A stretch of 12,660 nt of DNA from a bacterium. Its GTDB lineage: Bacteria > Bacillota_I > Bacilli_A > RF39 > UBA660. Within the stretch, counting starts at the first letter, position 1, and each line of letters opens with the position of its first letter. The translations under genes and the position numbers were made by a program. The stretch spans positions 1-12,660 of the forward strand of contig JAQXIG010000022.1 in the NCBI GenBank assembly GCA_029007685.1, in the 5' to 3' direction. Shown in pieces: positions 6,736 through 12,660 of the stretch. The notes under the pieces are model-generated. The model had not been told where the DNA came from. It saw nothing but the letters and a program-made list of their open reading frames with translations, and did not search any database.

Positions 6736-7520
6736 CTTGGATACCCCACAAACATACAACCTTTTGTTGTAACACCACCAATACCATCAGCACCATACTT
6801 TGTTTTCTCAAGAAGCTCTAATAAATCTACTGTTTTATTCCGATCATATAAAGCAACTCCACTCGCAATAATAGCTGGATCTAAAGCGTGAATGTTAATA
6901 CGCTTTGGACTAGATGCAAACGTAGATCCAGCCTTTATTAATTCTTCATAATTACTTTGACATGCACCAGCTATAATGATTAGCTTATCTTGATTTTTCT
7001 CATACTTTCTAGCTTCCTTTACTGCATCAATAAAATTAGCAGTATTCTTATAACTAGTAATTTCCCCAATACTTCCCTTACGACGATAATAAGCATCATG
7101 ACCAGTAATTACCAAAATATCTGGATTTAACTCTTCTAAATAACGATGAATTTCTGTTTTTACATCTACCTCTGGAAGACAAAGACCATAAGCCATAATA
7201 TTTAATTTCTTATAAAGCTTCATACATCGAGCTAAATAATCCTCGTCACCATCAATATGCAATATCTTGCCAGGCAAATAAAAGAATTCACTTCGATCCA
7301 AGTTAATTTCTTTATCAACCTTATCCAAAATAAAACGATCATCCTCGACATCTTGATCACTACGTTGAATCTTATTCAAATCTTCGACGCTACTATCAGC
7401 ATAAAGTCGAATATTAATCCCCTTTAAATAAGCAACATCTCCCACAATATCAATGATTTTAAATATCAAATCATTATCATGAGACTCTCTTGTAACAATA
7501 TCTCCAATATGAAAAAGCAT
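6732..7520 (-). CDS. yabG: Sporulation-specific cysteine protease YabG
   Basis: YabG is a protease made late in sporulation that trims spore coat proteins; in Clostridioides difficile it processes germination pseudoproteases. The product here is about 262 residues, slightly shorter than the 290 of Bacillus subtilis. It begins LFHIGDIVTRESH and holds ILHIDGDEDYL, the VITGHDAYY motif (His about 141) and the IIAGACQSNYE motif (Cys about 187). The His-Cys pair, 46 residues apart, fits the catalytic pair reported for YabG. SSPKRINIHALDPA and GGVTTKG near the end are typical. I prefer the ATG at 7520 because GGGTGAT at 7525-7531 is correctly spaced; GTG at 7529 and ATG at 7526 are alternatives. It lies 30 bases after rsmA with a sigma-E-like -10 in the gap, so it may be read from the operon and from its own sporulation promoter. 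Confidence 0.95.
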   Translation of the reverse strand: MLFHIGDIVTRESHDNDLIFKIIDIVGDVAYLKGINIRLYADSSVEDLNKIQRSDQDVEDDRFILDKVDKEINLDRSEFFYLPGKILHIDGDEDYLARCMKLYKKLNIMAYGLCLPEVDVKTEIHRYLEELNPDILVITGHDAYYRRKGSIGEITSYKNTANFIDAVKEARKYEKNQDKLIIIAGACQSNYEELIKAGSTFASSPKRINIHALDPAIIASGVALYDRNKTVDLLELLEKTKYGADGIGGVTTKGCMFVGYPR

Positions 7521-7536
7521 ACTCATCACCCATCTA

Positions 7537-7566
7537 ATTGTATGCTTTTATCATGATAAATTATTA
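7537..7566 (-). promoter_or_regulatory. Sigma-E-like promoter before yabG
   Basis: The minus strand has a perfect CATACAAT (7544-7537) and, 15 nt upstream, TAATAAT (7566-7560), six of seven matches to the Bacillus sigma-E -35. The -10 ends 17 nt before the yabG ATG, nearly the same geometry as yabP. In Bacillus subtilis yabG is reported under sigma-K; I do not see a sigma-K -35. The 15-nt spacer is on the long side. Confidence 0.35.
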
Positions 7567-8348
7567 CTAATATCTACAAATACCTCTAATGGTATTTCCT
7601 CCGCTCGACTAGTTAAATCAAATCCATGTTTTTTAAGAACTTTTTCAACTATATCCAAAGAATAACATCTCAAATTATTACGAATAGTTTTTCGCTTAAA
7701 TTGAAAACTATCACGAACCAGTTGAAAAAAAATTTCAGGATCCTTTAACACTAAACGAGTCTCTTTTCTCTCAAACAGCATAATCACACTATCCACATTA
7801 GGTTGTGGAACAAAACAACCACGATTAACATCAAATAATTTCTTAATATGAAAATAATAATTCAGAAAAACAGTAATAGAAGAATATTGTTTATTACCTG
7901 GCACAGCTTGAAAACGTTCTCCTACTTCCTTTTGAACCATCACAATTAGCCGATCAACATTGATCTGTTCTGTAATAAATTTCAAAATAATAGGAGTTGT
8001 TATATAATATGGCAAATTGGCAATCACATAAAGATGTTGAAAAGTATAATCTTTAATATCATCCAAAACATTACGATTCAAAAAATCATCATAAATGACA
8101 TTCACATTAGGATATTGCAGTTGAAGCAAATCAAGAGAATCTTTCAAGGTAGTATCTATCTCATAAGATAACACTTGTTTAGCTTTCATAGCTAAAGCCT
8201 TAGTAAGAATTCCCCGTCCTGGCCCAATCTCTATCACCAAGGTATCATCTGGAATATCACTATATCTAACAATCTTATTCGGAATACAATCATCCTTTAA
8301 AAAATTTTGTCCATATTTCTTCTTAAAATAAAAATCATTTGCCTTCAT
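7551..8348 (-). CDS. rsmA: 16S rRNA (adenine1518-N6/adenine1519-N6)-dimethyltransferase RsmA (KsgA)
   Basis: Dimethylates two adjacent adenines in the 3' terminal loop of 16S rRNA using S-adenosylmethionine, a late step in 30S assembly; its loss gives kasugamycin resistance. The 265 residues show KKKYGQNFLKD (9-19), SAM motif I EIGPGRG (40-46), the acidic ribose-binding E63, the catalytic motif NLPYY (111-115), the FVPQPNVDS signature (179-187), the FKRKTIRNNL segment (217-226) and SRAEEIPLE near the end. All match the family. The ATG at 8348 is chosen because it gives the normal N-terminus and follows GGTGGTG; the longer in-frame start at 8405 would add a hydrophobic stretch and overlap the preceding gene. 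Order rsmA-yabG-veg matches Bacillus, but rnmV is not immediately upstream. Confidence 0.97.
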   Translation of the reverse strand: MKANDFYFKKKYGQNFLKDDCIPNKIVRYSDIPDDTLVIEIGPGRGILTKALAMKAKQVLSYEIDTTLKDSLDLLQLQYPNVNVIYDDFLNRNVLDDIKDYTFQHLYVIANLPYYITTPIILKFITEQINVDRLIVMVQKEVGERFQAVPGNKQYSSITVFLNYYFHIKKLFDVNRGCFVPQPNVDSVIMLFERKETRLVLKDPEIFFQLVRDSFQFKRKTIRNNLRCYSLDIVEKVLKKHGFDLTSRAEEIPLEVFVDISNNLS

Positions 8349-8398
8349 AACACCACCACTCATAATATACCATAAAGCAAAAAATAAAAAAAGGAACA

Positions 8399-8827
8399 CT
8401 AACATAATTTATTGGCACGAGAAAACATCAATCCAATATTAGACAATGACAATAAATATAACATAATTTTCATAGGTGCAATAAAATCAGCAAAATAATA
8501 AAAGTTAATATCATAACCCAATTCAATAATCAGTACCATATTTCGATCAAAAAAAGTTCGATAAATTACAAACAAAATGACACAAAACAGGAAACAACAA
8601 ACTACATTATAAAAGAAACAATCATTTACTGCTCTCTGTTTCAAGAACACATTAATGAAAAATAAAAATAATAACAATCCAAAAGGAAACATCGAAAAAA
8701 TAGAATCTACAATATTTTTACCTAAACGATCATGCATATTAAGAAAAATATAAAAAGTAAAAACAAAACAAGTAAACAATATAATAATTTTTAAAAAACA
8801 TAACAACATATTAATCATTTTTAGCAT
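8399..8827 (-). CDS. Small polytopic membrane protein of unknown function
   Basis: I do not recognise this protein. The 142 residues are strongly hydrophobic and Phe/Leu/Ile/Cys rich, with four probable membrane helices at about 8-29, 44-63, 70-90 and 115-134. Short loops carry MHDRLGKN between helices 1 and 2, a basic KQR between 2 and 3, and an acidic/aromatic ELGYDINFYYFADF before helix 4. It starts one base after the stop of the preceding exported protein (TGA at 8831-8829, ATG at 8827), with an alternative ATG at 8818, so translation is probably coupled. Its partner is likely that protein and the SipW-type peptidase upstream. No transport or enzyme motif is visible. The 50-bp gap to rsmA contains no clear terminator, so rsmA is probably co-transcribed. 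Confidence 0.75.
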   Translation of the reverse strand: MLKMINMLLCFLKIIILFTCFVFTFYIFLNMHDRLGKNIVDSIFSMFPFGLLLFLFFINVFLKQRAVNDCFFYNVVCCFLFCVILFVIYRTFFDRNMVLIIELGYDINFYYFADFIAPMKIMLYLLSLSNIGLMFSRANKLC

Positions 8828-8828
8828 A

Positions 8829-9518
8829 TCAAACTGCCCTCACTTCCCTAGAAAACCATTCTGACAAAAATTCTACATAAGAACATGCTTGATTATAAGC
8901 ATTAAAAATTTCAAAAAATCCATCCCGAATATTATTTTTCACTTCACTGTCCATAATATTAGTCTGAAAAAAATAACTACTATTATTCAATAAATCTTTC
9001 TCTAAATACAATGTCTTATTTTTTAAAGAATCAACATAAAGTTGTAACATCATTTGATTATTCTCTAAATAAGAAGAGACAATTGAATTCTCTTTAAGAG
9101 AAATAGCCCAATATAATTCACCAAGGATGCAATCACTTAAAATTTCATTTTTAAAAGAATTATGCAACATATAAATATCAACAATAGTAAGAGCAGATTG
9201 ATCTCTAACTTTTTCCAAATAAGTACTATTTAAGATACTCACACATTGCTGTAATCCCTGTTGAATTTTCAACATAGCAGTAGAATCGATTTCCCCATGA
9301 TAATAATCCCTATTAAAAACTTCAATGTTACTTTTTATTGTATGAATTTTCTGATCATAATCTAAAACAATATCTTGATCAGCAACAACAATCAAATGAG
9401 ATTGATTAAGTTCTAAAAAATGAAAAACATTAATAAACAAATAGAAAGATGAACAAGAAAAAACAATTCCTAATAGTAAATAGGAAATAATATTTAAATA
9501 CCTTTTAATATAGCCCAT
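8829..9518 (-). CDS. Single-pass exported protein with helical ectodomain, unknown function
   Basis: I do not recognise a family. The 229 residues have a basic start (GYIKRY), one hydrophobic helix at about 8-32 and a long outward domain. The domain is mostly predicted helix, rich in Leu, Ile, Asn, Asp and Ser, with two cysteines (about 92 and 132) and another near 211. The hydrophobic segment could act as an uncleaved anchor or as a signal peptide; SipW upstream makes cleavage possible, but I see no sharp small-x-small site. The ATG at 9518 follows GGAG with good spacing. It lies 21 bases after sipW and 1 base before the four-helix membrane protein, so the three form a tight unit. TasA-like features of classical SipW substrates are not evident, since TasA is beta-rich. 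Confidence 0.78.
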   Translation of the reverse strand: MGYIKRYLNIISYLLLGIVFSCSSFYLFINVFHFLELNQSHLIVVADQDIVLDYDQKIHTIKSNIEVFNRDYYHGEIDSTAMLKIQQGLQQCVSILNSTYLEKVRDQSALTIVDIYMLHNSFKNEILSDCILGELYWAISLKENSIVSSYLENNQMMLQLYVDSLKNKTLYLEKDLLNNSSYFFQTNIMDSEVKNNIRDGFFEIFNAYNQACSYVEFLSEWFSREVRAV

Positions 9519-9539
9519 AAAAGTACTCCATTTCTCACT

Positions 9540-10109
9540 TCACAAAACTTTTTTCCGAATAATACCAGTAATTTTTAAAGCATGATAAACAACAATTCCT
9601 AAACAAGGTAACACAACAACTATAAACCATCCTAATCGACTAAAAATAAAAGTTTTAATATGTCCAATCATAGGAATTCGAAATAAAACTTTCCCTAAAA
9701 CCTCGCTGTATAAAATTAAAGCTCTATCCGGACTAGGATTATTATCTCCCTTGGTACGATAAACTTTTTCCCCTTTTTCAGTTTCTAATATACCAATAAC
9801 TCGATGAGTAATAGGAGTACCATTCGTTTCAATTTCTTTAGACAAAAATGTAATAATATCATATAATTGGATTTTTTCTTCTTTAACCCTCATTGTAAAC
9901 ACAGCATCATAAACATTAATATTAGGAACCATACTAGGACTAATAATAACATACGCTCCAAATAAAGGTGGACGATTCTCATTATTTTTCTTACCTAAAA
10001 ATTGATCCACCAGATAGATCACAATCAATATACTAACTATAACCAAAATTAATAAAAGAGAATATAGTAAAACTGATGATAGAAAATGAAAGAATTTTTT
10101 CCATGTCAT
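9540..10109 (-). CDS. sipW: SipW-type (ER-type, Ser/His) signal peptidase I
   Basis: Membrane signal peptidase of family S26B, which uses a Ser/His pair instead of the Ser/Lys pair of standard bacterial enzymes. The 189 residues show an N-terminal membrane helix (about 12-35), the nucleophile motif ISPSM (Ser59) followed by VPNINVYDAV, YDIITF (83-88), THRVIG with His102 in the place of the usual Lys, and RTKGDNNPSPD (118-128). A second hydrophobic helix (about 160-178) precedes a basic tail. This layout matches Bacillus SipW, which processes TasA and TapA for biofilm fibres, and archaeal/eukaryotic signal peptidases. The ATG at 10109 follows AGGGTGAT. It leads a probable operon with two membrane-associated proteins and then rsmA. 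No TasA-like substrate lies in the window, so its substrates are unknown. Confidence 0.9.
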   Translation of the reverse strand: MTWKKFFHFLSSVLLYSLLLILVIVSILIVIYLVDQFLGKKNNENRPPLFGAYVIISPSMVPNINVYDAVFTMRVKEEKIQLYDIITFLSKEIETNGTPITHRVIGILETEKGEKVYRTKGDNNPSPDRALILYSEVLGKVLFRIPMIGHIKTFIFSRLGWFIVVVLPCLGIVVYHALKITGIIRKKVL

Positions 10110-10146
10110 AGTATCATCACCCTGACCTTACATCTAATATAAGAAT

Positions 10147-10176
10147 ATAATATCATAAAAACAAATACAAAAACAA
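10147..10176 (-). promoter_or_regulatory. Promoter for the sipW-led operon, extended -10
   Basis: The minus strand reads TTGTTT (10176-10171), an 18-nt spacer and TGATATTAT, an extended -10 with its hexamer at 10152-10147. The predicted start near 10140 gives a leader of about 30 nt. The next promoter-like site downstream is in front of rsmA and is weak. Confidence 0.45.
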
Positions 10177-10704
10177 TAAAATAAATATTGTCATATTAAT
10201 TTTCACACCCTAATCTTTTACTAGTTCTTGATTTTCTTAGTTCCATTGCCTTTACAACTCATAAAATTTTAGCAATAAACATCAATATTAGCAACAGAAT
10301 AAGCAAGCTATTTAGTAGAAGTGCTATTTAACTTTTAAATTAGAAATTTCAAACTTATGGAATATGAATGAAATCGTATAAAAAAAACGTTATCAAATCG
10401 AAGATTTTATCTACAATGAAAAAATAACCTATTCACTTTTGGATAAGCCTATTTCTTATTTAGGCCATTTATACTTCTCACAATCCTATTTCTATTTTAC
10501 TACATAAAATTTATGATAATCAAACTATATTTCTTGAAACTCTTTTTACTATCTAATAATCCGAGTTTCAGCATTTTTAGTAGGATTTATAATTACACAT
10601 ATAATACACATATTTTTCAAAAAAATTTAAAATTTGATATCTATAATGCTTAAACTATTAATATCATTAGATCTTTTTAACTAACAATGAACGATCAATT
10701 ATAC
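10177..10704. other. Intergenic region between the 3D-domain gene and sipW, no convincing gene
   Basis: About 530 bp of AT-rich DNA sits where rnmV (ribonuclease M5) stands in Bacillus. I see no rnmV remnant on the minus strand. The plus strand has a protein-like open stretch at 10364-10507, beginning with ATG but interrupted by TAA after five codons; it has no ribosome site. A small inverted repeat (GCCTA/TAGGC, 10447-10465) has no T tract. No tRNA, ncRNA or insertion-sequence end is recognisable. Confidence 0.5.
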
Positions 10705-10731
10705 AAAAAAAAGACCAATTAATTTGATCTT
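10705..10731 (-). terminator. Rho-independent terminator of the 3D-domain gene
   Basis: On the minus strand AAGATCAA (10731-10724), a 5-nt loop and TTGGTCTT (10718-10711) form an 8-bp stem with one wobble pair, followed by six T (10710-10705). It begins three bases after the stop codon. Confidence 0.75.
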
Positions 10732-10734
10732 CAC

Positions 10735-11322
10735 TTACCATCCCCAGCGAACAACCTCATATTGAACTTCTCTTTGTCTTCCAATTACATTCATATCATT
10801 TGCTTCACTAACTAAAAAATCAATAATATTTCCTTTAATCAATCCCCCACGATCCAACACAATTCCCAAAATAGGTTCACTAGAAAAACTAACATTCGAA
10901 ATTTTTATAATGGTTCCACACGGTAAAGCTGGATCAGCCGCTAAAATTCTTAAAGTTCCATATTCATTATCCTCAAAATAAATATTATTATTACGAACAT
11001 CCTGCCTAGGAGGACAACTAACTTTCCCAGTACATCCAACACAAGTAGCTTTATAAGCTGTCATCTGACCAGTAAAAGATATAGGTACTTCTGGACCAAA
11101 TTGCCTAGCTTCCATCATATTATTAACTGCTACAACTTCCAATTCTTTTTGACGCTTATCATATTTCGTCACAATATGATAAGCCTCAATCGACTTCACA
11201 CCATTGATATTACTAACAATATTACTATTTTTAGTAGTATCAGATGCTAAAAATAATAAAAAGCAAAAAAATCCTAATACCCCTAACGATCTAGCTATGA
11301 TTACTTGATAAAATTTTTTCAT
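10735..11322 (-). CDS. 3D-domain cell-wall protein, putative lytic transglycosylase
   Basis: The C-terminal half is a 3D domain, the MltA-like double-psi barrel of YabE, YocH and resuscitation factors, which cuts peptidoglycan. The 195 residues show a membrane anchor or signal helix (about 8-27), a linker, then the domain at about 83-194 starting GQMTAY. The three conserved aspartates are D130 (AADP), D157 (VLDRGG) and D168 (NIIDF). A CVGCTGKVSC cluster (94-103) plus C135 is a variant seen in 3D proteins of some gut Firmicutes. The position next to tatD matches yabE, but the DUF348 and G5 domains of YabE are absent, so I give no symbol. The ATG at 11322 follows AGGTGAT with a 3-nt spacer; GTG at 11325 would abut the ribosome site. 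It is a single-gene unit with promoter 11356-11384 and terminator 10705-10731. Confidence 0.9.
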   Translation of the reverse strand: MKKFYQVIIARSLGVLGFFCFLLFLASDTTKNSNIVSNINGVKSIEAYHIVTKYDKRQKELEVVAVNNMMEARQFGPEVPISFTGQMTAYKATCVGCTGKVSCPPRQDVRNNNIYFEDNEYGTLRILAADPALPCGTIIKISNVSFSSEPILGIVLDRGGLIKGNIIDFLVSEANDMNVIGRQREVQYEVVRWGW

Positions 11323-11355
11323 CACATCACCTATAATCCACTATATTATAAGCAC

Positions 11356-11384
11356 AATATATCATAGTTCTATAGATAAGTCAA
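11356..11384 (-). promoter_or_regulatory. Promoter of the 3D-domain gene inside the end of tatD
   Basis: The minus strand reads TTGACT (11384-11379), a 17-nt spacer and TGATATATT, an extended -10 with its hexamer at 11361-11356. The TGA of the extension is the tatD stop codon, and the -35 lies in the Phe-Asp-Leu codons of tatD. An alternative TATAAT at 11344-11349 lacks a good -35. Confidence 0.6.
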
Positions 11385-12126
11385 ACAAGACCGTAGCATT
11401 CAAAGTAGTAATTCTTTCCACATCTCTGCAAGAAACCCTCTTAGTATCAGCAATCTTTTGAGCAATATAAGGAATATTACTAGATTCATTTACTTTCCCA
11501 CGATGAGGCTCTGGAGCAAGATATGGACTATCCGTTTCCAAAACAATAGCTTCTAAAGGAATTTCTTCAATAACTTGATAAAGTTTACTATTCTTAAAAG
11601 TAAGAACTCCTCCAATTCCAAGAAAAAATCCCAAATCAATGAATTTCTTAGCCATTTCGACACTACCAGTAAAACAATGAATCACTCCACGAACTTTATA
11701 TTCTGATAAAATCTCATAAGTTTCTCCAATAGAATCACGACTATGAATAACAACTGGAAAATGAAGCTTCTCAGCAATTTCTAATTGCTTGCGAAATACC
11801 TCAATTTGTTTTTCCTTATTATCTTTATTCCAATAGTAATCAAGACCAATTTCACCAATTGCTACAATCTTGGAATTACTACTAACCAGCTTTTCTAGTA
11901 TTTCATAATCTTTATTCACAATATTATCGGCAACTTCAGGATGATATCCAACACTAGCATACAAACAATCATATTTTTCCACAAACTTAATAGATAGCAT
12001 AATATCTTCTTTCTCACAGAATGAAGCAATCAACAACCTAACATTATGATCTAGAGCATGATTAACATATAAATCAGGATTAATTCCATCCGTATCGCTA
12101 ATATGTAAATGTGTATCAATAAACAT
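11362..12126 (-). CDS. tatD: TatD family metal-dependent DNase/hydrolase
   Basis: TatD enzymes are TIM-barrel metal-dependent nucleases of the amidohydrolase superfamily, acting as 3'-5' exonucleases on DNA and perhaps in DNA repair or RNA quality control. The 254 residues show the metal motif THLH (His6, His8), GYHPE (60-64), GEIGLDYYW with Glu92, VIHSRDS with His128, VIHCFTGS with His150 and ETDSPYLAPEPHRGK with Asp199. All ligands are intact and the length is typical. The ATG at 12126 has AGGAGA at 12133-12138 and gives the canonical start MFIDTHLH; an in-frame ATG at 12195 would add 23 residues with no support. Its place before a yabE-like gene and rsmA is the conserved Firmicute order, though metG, normally just upstream, is not seen. 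The stop codon is shared with the promoter of the next gene. Confidence 0.96.
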   Translation of the reverse strand: MFIDTHLHISDTDGINPDLYVNHALDHNVRLLIASFCEKEDIMLSIKFVEKYDCLYASVGYHPEVADNIVNKDYEILEKLVSSNSKIVAIGEIGLDYYWNKDNKEKQIEVFRKQLEIAEKLHFPVVIHSRDSIGETYEILSEYKVRGVIHCFTGSVEMAKKFIDLGFFLGIGGVLTFKNSKLYQVIEEIPLEAIVLETDSPYLAPEPHRGKVNESSNIPYIAQKIADTKRVSCRDVERITTLNATVLFDLSIEL

Positions 12127-12148
12127 AATAAATCTCCTAAACAATGAT

Positions 12149-12367
12149 TTAATACCATCCAAAAAACAATTTTTTAGAAAACTCACCTCTTTCATTCGTT
12201 TTCTGTTCTCCAGTTACATTAACGTCATCTAACGTTTTATTTTCTAATTCAACTAGTAAAAATATTACCTCCCATAAATTTGCAAGTCTCAAAATCCTAT
12301 CTCCACCTTTAGCACAAGTACTTGTTTTCTTTCTTCCATTAGTTTCTTTTACAACCCCTCTTGACAT
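12149..12367 (-). CDS. Doubtful small ORF in the tatD leader
   Basis: A 72-codon open frame ends 22 bases before the tatD ATG. The product is hydrophilic with one hydrophobic patch (WEVIFLLVEL, about 32-41) and resembles nothing I know. No ribosome site precedes the ATG at 12367, which argues against it. In favour, it lies on the coding strand downstream of a good promoter and is less AT-rich than the flanking intergenic DNA. It may instead be part of an untranslated leader. Confidence 0.25.
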   Translation of the reverse strand: MSRGVVKETNGRKKTSTCAKGGDRILRLANLWEVIFLLVELENKTLDDVNVTGEQKTNERGEFSKKLFFGWY

Positions 12368-12479
12368 AGTTCATCGCTAAAATTTTTATTACTCAAACTT
12401 CACCATTTGTCTTTATAATCCTAGAAACATCATCTTTTACTAGCTCACTATATATATTATTTACCACCAATCTAACATA
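12368..12479 (-). other. Proximal part of the tatD leader
   Basis: Between the predicted start near 12473 and the tatD ATG lie about 350 nt. I searched for T-box motifs (GGTGGNACCGCG) and common riboswitch cores and saw none. A short open frame (12467-12393, GTG start, no ribosome site) is present. A 5-bp hairpin AACGT/ACGTT lies further down, at about 12220-12237. Confidence 0.35.
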
Positions 12480-12509
12480 ATTATAACATGCCGAGGACTT
12501 TGTCCACAA
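12480..12509 (-). promoter_or_regulatory. Sigma-A promoter upstream of tatD, extended -10
   Basis: The minus strand reads TTGTGG (12509-12504), an 18-nt spacer and TGTTATAAT, an extended perfect -10 with its hexamer at 12485-12480. It follows the terminator of the previous unit directly, so tatD begins a new transcript. Confidence 0.55.
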
Positions 12510-12520
12510 CCTAATTACTA

Positions 12521-12551
12521 AAAAACTCTCAAGAAAATCTTGAGAGTTTTT
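12521..12551. terminator. Strong bidirectional terminator
   Basis: A perfect 14-bp inverted repeat (12521-12534 pairing with 12538-12551) with a 3-nt loop has A runs on one flank and T runs on the other, so it can work on both strands. On the minus strand it would end a gene lying beyond the right edge. Confidence 0.8.
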
Positions 12552-12660
12552 ATACAAATCACTTTTCAAACGTTTGCTAAAAGGTTATAATAACCATCAA
12601 TTTCATATATCGGAAGCTACGTCTTATATAAGATTTCCTTCCAGAGCAGTGATGTTGTTT
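12552..12660 (-). other. Window edge, possible 3' end of an upstream gene
   Basis: A terminator just downstream implies a transcript arriving from beyond 12660. One minus-strand frame is open from the edge to a TAG at 12579-12577, 26 bases before the terminator; another is open to a TAA at 12626-12624. Neither tail is recognisable, including as methionyl-tRNA synthetase, the usual neighbour of tatD. A structured RNA end is an alternative: GGAAG/CTTCC (12612-12642) flanks a perfect 12-base palindrome (12622-12633). Confidence 0.3.

Noticed and set aside
8364..8386. Promoter directly before rsmA (TGGTATATT with a T-run -35)
   Set aside because: The -35 is just a T run and the start would fall in the ribosome site; too weak in AT-rich sequence.
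10177..10704. rnmV remnant in the expected slot
   Set aside because: I read the minus strand in all three frames and saw no Toprim-like motif or extended coding sequence.
12149..12480. T-box or other amino-acid riboswitch before tatD
   Set aside because: The GGTGGAG and GGGAGG strings looked suggestive, but there is no T-box sequence, no AGTA box and no terminator/antiterminator pair before tatD.

Overview
The window is very AT-rich, densely packed, and coded almost entirely on the minus strand. It is core chromosome from a spore-forming low-GC Firmicute. The gene order, read in the direction of transcription (right to left), is tatD, a 3D-domain wall protein, a three-gene signal-peptidase module, rsmA (ksgA), yabG, veg, spoVG, yabP, yabQ, divIC, tilS, ftsH and an unknown surface protein. 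This is a compressed version of the conserved tatD-yabE-rnmV-ksgA-yabG-veg ... spoVG ... yabP-yabQ-divIC ... tilS-hpt-ftsH block of Bacillus and Clostridium. YabG, YabP and YabQ occur only in endospore formers, so the organism probably sporulates or did until recently. TGG encodes Trp, so the code is standard. The low GC and streamlining resemble uncultured gut Bacilli or Erysipelotrichia-like lineages, but I cannot fix the genus.

Layout from right to left. 12552-12660 may hold the 3' end of an upstream gene, closed by a strong bidirectional terminator (12521-12551). A promoter (12480-12509) then drives a leader of about 350 nt with a doubtful small ORF, followed by tatD. The 3D-domain gene has a promoter buried in the end of tatD and its own terminator. 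After a gap of about 600 bp comes a run of six closely spaced genes: SipW-type signal peptidase, a bitopic exported protein, a four-helix membrane protein, rsmA, yabG and veg. spoVG is a single-gene unit with a terminator. yabP and yabQ are translationally coupled behind a sigma-E-like promoter. divIC is monocistronic, with a terminator wrapped around its stop codon. After a 730-bp gap come tilS and ftsH, co-transcribed. Last is a monocistronic membrane-anchored protein of unknown function.

Functional themes: translation and RNA maturation (RsmA, TilS, TatD nuclease), cell division and envelope (DivIC, 3D protein, FtsH, SpoVG), sporulation (YabG, YabP, YabQ, plus SpoVG and Veg as regulators), and a small secretion module of unknown purpose. 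Against the Bacillus order, rnmV, purR, ispE, glmU, prs, yabR, spoIIE and hpt are missing from their expected places. I saw no rRNA, tRNA, CRISPR array, insertion sequence or phage gene.

The best leads are a Rho_N/SAP-like tail on FtsH, the SipW module sitting in the rnmV position, and matching sigma-E-like -10 boxes placed 17-18 nt before the start codons of yabP and yabG. I did not find convincing evidence of an undescribed defence or mobile system.
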